A stretch of DNA of 6,395 nt from Haloferacaceae archaeon PL-Br10_E2g29 (GTDB lineage: Archaea; Halobacteriota; Halobacteria; Halobacteriales; Haloferacaceae): contig LKMS01000089.1 of the NCBI GenBank assembly GCA_001563965.1, forward strand, positions 1 through 6,395. The letters run 5' to 3'. The first letter of the stretch is position 1. Every line of letters starts with the position of its first letter. Below, one piece after another: positions 1 to 5,658 of this stretch. The notes beneath the pieces are model-generated. The model had not been told where the DNA came from and made no database searches. It was given only the letters and a program-made list of their open reading frames with translations. The translations under genes were made by a program, and so were the position numbers.

Positions 1-633
1 GATCTCGCCGAGTACATCGAGAGCGCGCCGGCCGGCACCGAACCGCTGGCGACGCTGCGGGAGTACGCCGACTACTCACCGTCGAAACTCGACCACTACG
101 TCGACGACCCCGGCGCGCTGCGAACGCACGTTGCGGTGCATCAAACCTACCTCAACCGCCTCGGCCCCGAGCCGTTTTGCATCGAGTGGCCGCCGGCCGA
201 CGCGGCGACGCTTCGGGCGCGACTCGGCGAACTCGCCCCGATCGTTCGCCGCCTCGACTCGGTGTTTGCCGACGTCGACAGCGCCGCAAGCGATGTCGAC
301 GCCGACGTGGACACGGATCGGCTTGCCGTTGCCACCGATGTGGCGGCCGACCGTCCCGATGGGAGCGACACCGAACGCGACGACACCGCTGCCGACGCCG
401 ACGCTGTTTCGCTCGAAACCAACCGTATCGAGATCGCCCGGCGAACGGTCTCGCGGCTGACGCGAACTGACGACTACGAGCGCCTTCGGCGGGTCGCCGT
501 CGCTCGTGCGGAGCTTTCGGCCGACGATCTCGATCGACTCACGTCTGGGGCGGTGGCTGACGACCTCGCGGCCGTTCAGGCCGACATCGAGTCGCTAGAG
601 ACGGTGCTTGCAGAAACCGCACTCGATGACTGA
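1..633 (+). CDS. Haloarchaeal coiled-coil-like protein, C-terminal part (5' truncated)
   Basis: The reading frame is open from the first base and ends at TGA 631-633, so the start lies outside the window. The 210 visible residues contain a conserved-looking segment with REYADYSPSKLDHYVDDP at codons 20-37, TYLNRLGPEP near codons 49-58 and a WPP motif shortly after. A predicted helical stretch follows, then a strongly acidic low-complexity insert (about codons 91-139), and finally a charged helical C-terminus (DDYERLRRVAVARAEL and onward). From memory this resembles a haloarchaeal family of unknown function with coiled coils, possibly the one Pfam calls DUF7118; I could not verify that. No signal peptide, membrane segment or catalytic motif is visible in this part. 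The acidic composition fits a cytoplasmic haloarchaeal protein. The coding call is firm; the function is unknown. Confidence 0.85.
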   Translation, partial: DLAEYIESAPAGTEPLATLREYADYSPSKLDHYVDDPGALRTHVAVHQTYLNRLGPEPFCIEWPPADAATLRARLGELAPIVRRLDSVFADVDSAASDVDADVDTDRLAVATDVAADRPDGSDTERDDTAADADAVSLETNRIEIARRTVSRLTRTDDYERLRRVAVARAELSADDLDRLTSGAVADDLAAVQADIESLETVLAETALDD

Positions 634-716
634 GCACGTCAACACCGGCCGACTGCGTTGCGTGATCTGTCACTGGTCGAACTGGTAGGGCCGGCCGCGC
701 TCGACATAGTCTCCGC

Positions 717-727
717 GTAACAATATG
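717..727 (+). promoter_or_regulatory. Possible TATA-like element for the DUF1328 gene
   Basis: The AT-rich string GTAACAATATG is centred about 27 bp before the ATG at 749. That is the spacing expected of an archaeal TATA box driving a leaderless transcript. The match to the haloarchaeal TATA consensus is weak, so this rests mainly on position. It supports the 749 start over the in-frame ATG at 725, which would lie inside the element. Confidence 0.3.
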
Positions 728-748
728 TTCGGGAGCTATACTGTTTGT

Positions 749-982
749 ATGAGCACCGCCAACCTGATCCAGTCAATCGTGTCGAACCCGCTGTCCATCA
801 CCGACGTATTGGTTCCACTACAGTTCTCTGGTGGATTCCTGCAGTGGGCGATTGTGTTTATCATTCTAGCCATTGTTGCGACAGTGGTGGGTGCCAGTGG
901 TGTCGCCGGCATCAGCATGACCGTGGCCAAATGGTTCATTATCCTGTTCGTCGTGCTCGCGGTCATCTCGCTGGTCCTGTAG
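749..982 (+). CDS. Small membrane protein, DUF1328 (YtjA-like) family
   Basis: This encodes 77 residues ending at TAG 980-982. After a roughly 28-residue N-terminal region comes FLQWAIVFIILAIVATVVG, then ASGVAGISMTVAKW, then a second hydrophobic run ending in VISLVL. This pattern of two membrane helices joined by a Gly/Ala-rich turn with a conserved AK matches the DUF1328 family, whose members (such as E. coli YtjA) are about 50-65 residues with unknown biochemical role. The haloarchaeal form carries a longer N-terminus. I chose ATG 749; an in-frame ATG at 725 would add eight residues (MFGSYTVC) but overlaps the TATA-like element. GC is about 54% over the three sampled 60-base lines, clearly lower than the preceding gene, partly because of its Ile/Val/Phe content. 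It appears to be transcribed alone, 128 bp before the next gene. Confidence 0.82.
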   Translation: MSTANLIQSIVSNPLSITDVLVPLQFSGGFLQWAIVFIILAIVATVVGASGVAGISMTVAKWFIILFVVLAVISLVL

Positions 983-1065
983 CCGTTCGGGCTCCCGACT
1001 GGCGCACCCTGTTCGTTTGACTTGTTATTTCGCTCGTCGCCACCGACCGTTCTCGCTGAAACGAA

Positions 1066-1074
1066 GGTTTATTT
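1066..1074 (+). promoter_or_regulatory. Probable TATA box of the TraB-like gene
   Basis: GGTTTATTT lies just after a purine-rich CGAAG stretch that could serve as the BRE. It is centred about 41 bp before the ATG at 1111, which would place transcription start near 1095-1098 and leave a short leader of around 14 nt. This is inferred from sequence and spacing only. Confidence 0.5.
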
Positions 1075-1110
1075 GATCGGACGCTAAGGGACGGTAGTTC
1101 TTTCCTACCC

Positions 1111-1866
1111 ATGGCGTCTCCAGCACGCGTCGACGACGATCCAGATCCACGGATTACTGAGGAGTATATTCGACACGTTGCTGGGGGCCCAGGCACACTC
1201 ACACTCATTGGCGTCGTCCACGACCATCCCGCCAGTATCTATCGCACACAACAGCTCATCACGGCGTGTAAGCCGACGGTGCTCGCGTTGGAACTGCCGC
1301 CGATTTCGATTCCGTTGTTCGAAGCGTACGCGGCCACCGAGCGAACTCCCCCAGTGTTCGGTGGCGAAATGAGCGCGGCAATTCAGGCCGCGTCATCCGC
1401 CGCAGTCGTCGGCATCGACCGACCGACTGGCGGCTTTTTTACCCGACTGGCCAAAGAACTGTTCCAGGAGCGACCCACAGCGAAGACGGTTCGAAACGTG
1501 CTCTCGAACACGCTTGCGACGACGAAACACGCAGTTCGCTGTCGGGCGGCCGCCAGTCTCGCCACCCGAACCGCGGTTCGACTGGAAGTCGACTCGCCGG
1601 TTGTGTACGATATTGACTGGACGGATCCACCGGCGGCACAGGCGGCTGATGAGCGGAACCAGGTTCGCCGCTCGCGGTCATTTATGCACGCGTTTCGCAC
1701 GAGCAACCGCTCTCGGGCCACCCAGCTTGAAGACGCCGCCCGGGAGGCCGCGATGGCAACCCGGCTCGTGAGCCTGCGCGAACAGGGAGATGTTGTCGCC
1801 GTCGTCGGCATCGACCACCTCGACGCGTTGACCGAACGACTGGACGCCGAAACCCAGACGCCCTGA
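1111..1866 (+). CDS. Soluble TraB/GumN/Tiki-superfamily protein
   Basis: This is a 251-residue protein with the signature layout of the TraB/PrgY/GumN/Tiki superfamily. The first GxxH is in LIGVVHDHPAS (G34, H37), followed by a Glu in VLALELPP (E61), GGEMSAAIQAA (85-95) and VVGIDRP (100-105). A helical middle ends in AREAAMATRLVSLREQG, and the second GxxH is in VVGIDHLDAL (G233, H236). In this superfamily the paired GxxH motifs and Glu/Arg residues are thought to form a metal-dependent, possibly proteolytic, centre (Tiki), while PrgY limits peptide-pheromone activity; archaeal roles are unknown. Many archaeal TraB proteins carry C-terminal membrane helices, but this one ends 15 residues after the second motif and has no membrane segment or signal peptide, so it is probably cytoplasmic. 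The start ATG 1111 follows a good TATA box. Family assignment is by motif reading, not by search. Confidence 0.75.
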   Translation: MASPARVDDDPDPRITEEYIRHVAGGPGTLTLIGVVHDHPASIYRTQQLITACKPTVLALELPPISIPLFEAYAATERTPPVFGGEMSAAIQAASSAAVVGIDRPTGGFFTRLAKELFQERPTAKTVRNVLSNTLATTKHAVRCRAAASLATRTAVRLEVDSPVVYDIDWTDPPAAQAADERNQVRRSRSFMHAFRTSNRSRATQLEDAAREAAMATRLVSLREQGDVVAVVGIDHLDALTERLDAETQTP

Positions 1867-1890
1867 AATAGACGAAGTCGATCGATACGG

Positions 1891-1958
1891 CCACCGATAC
1901 TGCCGGTAAGGAGACCGATACGGATGGCCTACCGCTGAAGCCCACCGATTCCGCCGGT
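1891..1958 (+). repeat. Imperfect 17-bp direct repeat in an intergenic region
   Basis: CCACCGATACTGCCGGT at 1891-1907 recurs as CCACCGATTCCGCCGGT at 1942-1958, agreeing at 14 of 17 positions with 51 bp between copy starts. CGATAC also occurs at 1883-1888, 1895-1900 and 1916-1921. A perfect 5-bp inverted repeat (GTAAG/CTTAC, 5-nt loop) follows at 1977-1991. The 187-bp interval 1867-2053 otherwise contains only the promoter of the next gene. The role is unknown: possible regulator sites or a relic of duplicated sequence. Confidence 0.45.
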
Positions 1959-2012
1959 TTCGGGCGACAAAACCGTGTAAGACGGGCTTACCTGCGGCCC
2001 GCTTGGATACGC

Positions 2013-2021
2013 TGTTTATTA
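2013..2021 (+). promoter_or_regulatory. Probable TATA box of the PRC-barrel gene
   Basis: GTTTATTAC is a good haloarchaeal TATA-like string centred about 37 bp before the ATG at 2054. It predicts transcription start around 2041-2045 and a leader of roughly 10 nt. It lies inside the N-terminal extension that a TTG start at 2003 would encode, which argues against that longer start. Confidence 0.5.
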
Positions 2022-2053
2022 CTAATCTATCCGGGAGCCACCGAGTAACTGCA

Positions 2054-2299
2054 ATGTCACGAAGACATATCATGGACGAGGATGAGGGGAAACGAGTGGT
2101 CGACCCCAGCGGTCACGAAATTGGGATGATCACCGAAGTGAGATCCGGAACCGCGTACGTGGACGCCGATCCGGGGCTGGCGGACACGATCCGCTCGAAA
2201 CTCGGCTGGAGCGAGGCAGACGAAGACGATTATCCGCTCGACGAAAGCAGCATCGGGTCGGTAACCGATGACGAAGTTCGGCTGCAGGACGCCTTCTAA
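2054..2299 (+). CDS. Small PRC-barrel-like protein
   Basis: This encodes 81 acidic residues. It starts MSRRHIMDEDEGKRVVD, continues HEIGMITEVRSGTAYVDADP and a KLGW segment at 49-52, and ends with SIGSVTDDEVRLQDAF. The order 'D-x-GK-x-V-x-D..., G-x-I-x-x-V..., AYVDPDP-like, ...I-x-x-VTDDE-x-R-L' is typical of the short haloarchaeal proteins annotated as PRC-barrel domain proteins. These are compact beta-barrels related to the RNA-maturation factor RimM and the photosynthetic reaction-centre H subunit. The role is unknown; an interaction or adaptor domain is the usual guess. I chose ATG 2054 because a TATA box sits about 37 bp upstream; a second in-frame ATG is at 2072. The gene appears to stand alone, with an oligo-T tract 18 bp after its stop. 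Confidence 0.8.
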   Translation: MSRRHIMDEDEGKRVVDPSGHEIGMITEVRSGTAYVDADPGLADTIRSKLGWSEADEDDYPLDESSIGSVTDDEVRLQDAF

Positions 2300-2316
2300 C
2301 CCGCATCCGAACCAGC

Positions 2317-2322
2317 TTTTTT
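2317..2322 (+). terminator. Oligo-T tract after the PRC-barrel gene (possible terminator)
   Basis: Six consecutive T, followed by ATTT, begin 17 bp after the PRC-barrel stop codon. Archaeal RNA polymerase often terminates at such U-rich tracts without a hairpin, and none is evident here. The same TTTTTTATTT string could instead act as a TATA box for the surface-protein gene, giving a leader of about 110 nt. Sequence alone does not separate the two. Confidence 0.4.
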
Positions 2323-2458
2323 ATTTCACCCGACGCCGGTTCGGCGTGGATCGGTAGCAATCAACGCGTCCCACGTGAGCCAGTCTTGACTCTCGATCGT
2401 CAAACCGCCGGCACAACGTTCAACACCGCTGACGACATACGACGTGTGAACGCCTCCC

Positions 2459-3466
2459 ATGCTGAAGCACCCCGCTCAATTTCCCCGGCGACCCGTCCGC
2501 GCTGTCCGCACGACCACGGTGGCACTGCTCACCTGCCTGCTCGCTGTGGGGCTGTTTGCGACCGCGGCGGCCGCTCAAACGCCGACGTACGACCCCGACA
2601 ATCCGTTTCGCGGCATGACGCTCACCGTTTCGGGCCCGATTGAGGCCGGCGAAACGTATCAATTCCGCGTTGTCGACGATTTCTCGGGCGGAACGGTGCA
2701 TTCGAGCACGTTCGTCTCCGAACTCGTCGCTGATGACGACGGCCAAATCGACATCGACACCACCGATCTTGATGCCGGCGAGAACTACTTCATCACCGGA
2801 CCGAACCTCGCTGGCGGGAGCGAGCTCAGCGAGCGCGACACGTTCGAAGTTCGCGAGCAGACGTTGTCAGCGAGCTTTGGCGACGACGAAGACACTGACA
2901 CAGCGGACGACGTTGCCGACGAACATACGACCGACCCGTCGCTCGAAACCGACCGCGCGGTGGCAACCTACGCCGGCACGCTGACAGTTAACGATGAACC
3001 CGCACCCGCCGGCACGACGATCGAAGCCACGATTTCTGGACAGTCTCGCGGCGCGGTGACGATCGACACCGCTGGCAGTTACGGTGCTGTCGACGACCAG
3101 GGGCTCTCGGTGGTCGGCACGCTCGCCGAGTCGGGCGACACGGTTCGGTTCACCATTATTTTCCCCGATACTGCGGGCGCGGCTGCCGGCACGGCCGTTT
3201 CGGCCCACCAGACGGTCGCGTGGGAACCCAACGCCAGTGAACACCTCGATCTGTCGGCAAGCACTGACGACCTTCGCCCTGCCGATGCGGCTGACGCGAG
3301 CGAGACGGACGAGTCGGGAGAACCGGGTGGGGGCGACACTGACAACGCGGATCCTGACGATGTCGACACCGAAACCGACGGTGTTGCGGTTCAAGCGCCG
3401 GGGTTCGGGGTTGTTACCGCGTTGCTAGGGCTGCTCGCTGCGACGCTCATACTGCGTCGCAAATAG
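2459..3466 (+). CDS. Secreted S-layer-like protein with PGF-CTERM anchor
   Basis: A 335-residue surface protein. The N-terminus is a Sec-type signal: basic RRPVRAVR, hydrophobic core VALLTCLLAVGLFATAAA, likely cleavage after AAA near residue 39. Residues 48-140 (FRGMTLTVSGPIEAGETYQF, VVDD, SSTFVSEL, DIDTTDLDAGENYFI, DTFEV) resemble the N-terminal domain of haloarchaeal S-layer glycoproteins. Residues 165-268 (ATYAGTLTVNDEPAPAGTTI, SGQSRGAVT, VAWEP) look like a second beta-sandwich module common in haloarchaeal exported proteins. An Asp/Glu/Gly-rich linker (about 269-308) precedes PGF at 314-316, a hydrophobic helix and terminal RRK. This tripartite tail is the PGF-CTERM signal, which archaeosortase A processes for lipid anchoring. 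One N-glycosylation sequon (NAS, 258-260) is visible. At 335 residues it is much shorter than true S-layer glycoproteins. The start is ATG 2459; the next in-frame GTG upstream is followed at once by a stop. Confidence 0.85.
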   Translation: MLKHPAQFPRRPVRAVRTTTVALLTCLLAVGLFATAAAAQTPTYDPDNPFRGMTLTVSGPIEAGETYQFRVVDDFSGGTVHSSTFVSELVADDDGQIDIDTTDLDAGENYFITGPNLAGGSELSERDTFEVREQTLSASFGDDEDTDTADDVADEHTTDPSLETDRAVATYAGTLTVNDEPAPAGTTIEATISGQSRGAVTIDTAGSYGAVDDQGLSVVGTLAESGDTVRFTIIFPDTAGAAAGTAVSAHQTVAWEPNASEHLDLSASTDDLRPADAADASETDESGEPGGGDTDNADPDDVDTETDGVAVQAPGFGVVTALLGLLAATLILRRK

Positions 3467-3497
3467 GCGTCGGTATGTTAGCAACCGTCGTTTGGTG

Positions 3498-3516
3498 CGT
3501 TCTCGTAACGCGAACG
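3498..3516. other. Imperfect hairpin between convergent genes
   Basis: CGTTCTCG and CGCGAACG form an 8-bp inverted repeat with one mismatch around a 3-nt loop, in the 74-bp gap between the surface-protein stop and the mutase stop. A short T-run on the minus strand (3540-3537) directly follows the mutase stop codon. Either could help end transcription from the two sides, but both are weak and could be chance. Confidence 0.2.
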
Positions 3517-3540
3517 TACTTCCACGTGATTTCTCGAAAA

Positions 3541-4911
3541 TTAGCGATCGCTGGCGTCACGACCGTCGTCGAGTCGTTGCTTCATCTCGCCGGCCAGTTG
3601 CAGCGCGCGTGACGGCTCGGCTGCCTCCGCCGAAATCCGCACCTTCGGTTCGGTGCCGCTGGGTCGAACGAGCACCCATGCGTCGCCGAAATCAAGTCGG
3701 TAGCCGTCAAGCGTCGACACCGTGGCATCGACGCGGTCGGCGTAGTCGGCGGCTGCGGCGAGCATCGCCTCGCGTTCGGCCTCACGTTCGTAGGTGAGGT
3801 TGATTCGCTCGTTGTGGTAGGCCTGATACGGCTCGACGACCTCGCTGGCGGGCGTGTCGACGATGAGTTCGAGAAACTGCGCACCGATGTAGGGCCCATC
3901 ACGGACGAGCCGGTAGTTGGGAAAAAAGACGCCGCCGTTGCCCTCGCCGGCGATCGGAATGTTCCGCTCCTCGTTCCAGAGCCGTTTGATCGTGGTGATG
4001 ATGTGGGTTGCGCCAATGGGCGTGAGTTCGAGCGACGCGCCGACGCGCTCGCAGACATCGACGAGTCGCTGGGAGACGTTGACGGCGGCGACCGCCGTAT
4101 CGCCCGCCGAGAGCTCCTGTTCGGCCAGCGCGGCCAGCGAGGCCTCGCCATCGATAAAGCGGCCGTTCTCGTCGAAAAACACCGACCGGTCGGCGTCGCC
4201 GTCGTGGGCAATGCCGAGATCCGCGTTGCTGGCGACGACGAGGCGAGCAAGATCCTCGAGGTGTTCGGGCACTGGTTCGGGGAGCCGTCCCGGAAAATGG
4301 CCGTCGGGCTGGGCGTTGACGGTGACGATTTCACAGCCGAGCGCCCGGAAGAACTCGGGACTGACGAACGTGCCCGCGCCGTGGCCCGGATCGAGTGCGA
4401 CCGTCAGCTCGGCGGCCGCAATCTCCTCGCGGTCGACCGCCTCGACGGCCGCGTTGATGTACTCACTGTTGGCGGTTTCGACCTGTCGGCTCGAGCCGAC
4501 GTGCTCCCAGCCGACGGTGTCGAACCGTTTGTCGAGCGTGTGGTTCTCGATTCGTTCGAGCGTGTCGACCGAGAGCTCGATGCCGTCGCTGCCGAGCAGT
4601 TTGACGCCGTTGTACTCGGGTGGGTTGTGCGAGGCGGTGAGCAACACGGCGGGCACTTCGTTGGCCTCGCAGTACTGGCTGACCGCCGGGGTGGGAACGA
4701 CGCCGATTCGGTCGACGTCGACGCCGACGCTCGCCAGTCCCGCGGCCGCGGCGTCCGCGAACATTCCGCTTGTTTGACGGGTGTCGGTGGCGACAGCGGC
4801 GCGGTCGGCCCCCCAGACGGTGCCCGCCGCCTGGGCGATCTGGAGGACGAACTCGACGGAGAGTTCGCTGCCGGCGACCCCCCGTGCGCCACTGGAGCCG
4901 AATACCTTCAT
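3541..4911 (-). CDS. glmM: Phosphohexomutase, GlmM/phosphomannomutase family
   Basis: This 456-residue protein is full length for the alpha-D-phosphohexomutase superfamily and has all four signatures. The N-terminal FGSSGARG is at 4-11, and the phosphoserine loop TASHNP (92-97) has catalytic S94. The magnesium-binding DGDADR is at 237-242, the sugar-binding loop GEGNGG at 322-327, and the phosphate-binding RPSGTEPKVR at 416-425. Such enzymes move phosphate between C1 and C6 of a hexose through a glucose-1,6-bisphosphate-type intermediate. The substrate is uncertain. GEGNGG is the archaeal-type loop, not the classical bacterial GlmM (GEQSGH) or PMM/PGM (GEMSGH) loop, so glucosamine-6-P, mannose-6-P or glucose-6-P are all possible, and the gene symbol is tentative. 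Any of these products could feed UDP-GlcNAc or GDP-mannose synthesis for surface glycans. The start ATG has no Shine-Dalgarno sequence, but a weak TATA-like GATTTGAG (4940-4933) sits about 26 bp upstream. The upstream membrane-protein gene ends 60 bp away. Confidence 0.93.
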   Translation of the reverse strand: MKVFGSSGARGVAGSELSVEFVLQIAQAAGTVWGADRAAVATDTRQTSGMFADAAAAGLASVGVDVDRIGVVPTPAVSQYCEANEVPAVLLTASHNPPEYNGVKLLGSDGIELSVDTLERIENHTLDKRFDTVGWEHVGSSRQVETANSEYINAAVEAVDREEIAAAELTVALDPGHGAGTFVSPEFFRALGCEIVTVNAQPDGHFPGRLPEPVPEHLEDLARLVVASNADLGIAHDGDADRSVFFDENGRFIDGEASLAALAEQELSAGDTAVAAVNVSQRLVDVCERVGASLELTPIGATHIITTIKRLWNEERNIPIAGEGNGGVFFPNYRLVRDGPYIGAQFLELIVDTPASEVVEPYQAYHNERINLTYEREAEREAMLAAAADYADRVDATVSTLDGYRLDFGDAWVLVRPSGTEPKVRISAEAAEPSRALQLAGEMKQRLDDGRDASDR

Positions 4912-4971
4912 ACCGATGAGTCAGGCGGGGGCCTCAAATCGGTTGCGAAGCGAACTGTCGGAACAGAAGGA

Positions 4972-5619
4972 TTAGGGAATCCCGACTGCCTGATTTCGGC
5001 GGTAGAGATAGTAGATCGCGACCACGAGGCTGATCGTCAGCGCGCTGAACAGTGCGGTTGCCGCCGCCATCAGGCCGTAGAAGACGGGATCGGGCTCCCA
5101 GTCGACGGGCGCGGCGGCGACGGCTTTGGCGTCCAGATAGATGCCGACCGGGAACAACACGAGCAAGAGGGTGCCGACGCCCGCAAACAGGATCCCCGCG
5201 AGTACGGCAATCAGAAAGAACAGGCCGCTGGCGACGCCCATCCCACCGCCGATGTCGACGGCGACAGCGCCAAAAAAGAGCACGACTGCCGCGGTTCCGC
5301 CGACAATCGCCAGCACGAAGTAGAGCGGCACGGCGGCCACAGCGTACCACCAGTTCGAGTCGACAAGCGGGGCCGATTCGGTAGTCGGTTCGGCGGTGGC
5401 AGTCGGTATCGATTCCGCGGGCTGGGGTGTCGTCGACTCCGCTGTCCGGGTTGCCGCAGTCGACTCCGCTGTCCGGGTTTCCCTCGACGCAGCGGCTTCG
5501 TCGTTGACACCGTTTGAGCCTCTCTCGTCGCGGTTCGGAGGATCGATTTCGTCGCGTTCGACGCCCGTTCGTCGCGCGTCGTCCGGGCTGTTCGAATCGT
5601 CGTCGGAGGGCGGGCTCAT
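4972..5619 (-). CDS. Haloarchaeal membrane protein with disordered acidic/Thr-rich N-terminus
   Basis: A 215-residue protein of unknown function. Residues 1-88 are polar and low-complexity: first Asp/Arg-rich, then Thr/Ala/Glu/Ser-rich with the repeat TRTAEST at 48-54 and 57-63. Hydrophobic segments lie at about 91-120, 130-160 and 179-206, so there are three and possibly four membrane helices. Between the second and third is a short polar loop containing YLDAKAV and DWEPDP. The C-terminus YLYRRNQAVGIP resembles an ending I recall from several haloarchaeal membrane protein families (YLY-R-x-x-x-x-G-x-P). No enzymatic motif is visible. With no signal peptide, the long N-terminal tail is probably cytoplasmic, though its Thr/Ser content would also fit an exposed O-glycosylated stalk. 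The start ATG 5619 has a TATA-like TTTAA about 28 bp upstream, suggesting a leaderless transcript. It lies between the 77-residue membrane gene (39-bp gap) and the mutase (60-bp gap). Confidence 0.82.
   Translation of the reverse strand: MSPPSDDDSNSPDDARRTGVERDEIDPPNRDERGSNGVNDEAAASRETRTAESTAATRTAESTTPQPAESIPTATAEPTTESAPLVDSNWWYAVAAVPLYFVLAIVGGTAAVVLFFGAVAVDIGGGMGVASGLFFLIAVLAGILFAGVGTLLLVLFPVGIYLDAKAVAAAPVDWEPDPVFYGLMAAATALFSALTISLVVAIYYLYRRNQAVGIP
5432..5479 (-). repeat. In-frame 27-bp-period tandem duplication in the membrane-protein gene
   Basis: Positions 5432-5452 and 5459-5479 are identical over 21 bp, from GTCGACTCC to CCGGGTT on the plus strand. The period is 27 bp, exactly nine codons, so the frame is kept. 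They encode the two TRTAEST copies in the disordered N-terminus, separated by two alanines. Identity at third codon positions indicates a recent DNA-level duplication and not protein-level convergence. Confidence 0.9.
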
Positions 5620-5628
5620 ACTGGCGAC

Positions 5629-5650
5629 AACAGGGCCAACCCTGTTAAAT
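5629..5650 (-). promoter_or_regulatory. TATA-like box with overlapping inverted repeat (candidate operator)
   Basis: On the minus strand TTTAA (5649-5645) lies about 28 bp before the ATG at 5619, the spacing of a leaderless archaeal promoter. A perfect 7-bp inverted repeat, AACAGGG / CCCTGTT with a 4-nt spacer, occupies 5629-5646. It overlaps the last two bases of the box and fills most of the gap to the predicted transcription start. A protein bound there would be expected to block polymerase recruitment. The promoter is moderately supported; the operator is speculation from position. Confidence 0.4.
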
Positions 5651-5658
5651 CCGTCCGG

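Noticed and set aside
725..748. Longer start for the DUF1328 protein at ATG 725
   Set aside because: It would add eight residues with no family support and begins within the AT-rich element that is correctly spaced for the 749 start. Not fully excluded.
2003..2053. N-terminal extension of the PRC-barrel protein from TTG 2003
   Set aside because: It contains the probable TATA box (2013-2021), so this DNA is most likely promoter and not coding sequence.
1678..2073. Minus-strand frame with repeated Tyr-Arg motifs
   Set aside because: It is largely antisense to the TraB-like gene; the Tyr-Arg repeats simply translate the CGATAC hexamers of the spacer. The composition is basic and not haloarchaeal-like.
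2867..3394. Minus-strand 175-codon frame opposite the surface protein
   Set aside because: It is a shadow of the surface-protein gene with Arg/Val-rich composition and no domain signal.
3814..5517. A 567-codon open frame on the plus strand opposite the mutase and the 215-residue membrane protein
   Set aside because: It is antisense to two well-supported genes and runs through their intergenic gap. Long antisense frames are common in GC-rich haloarchaeal DNA, and the product shows no recognisable domain.
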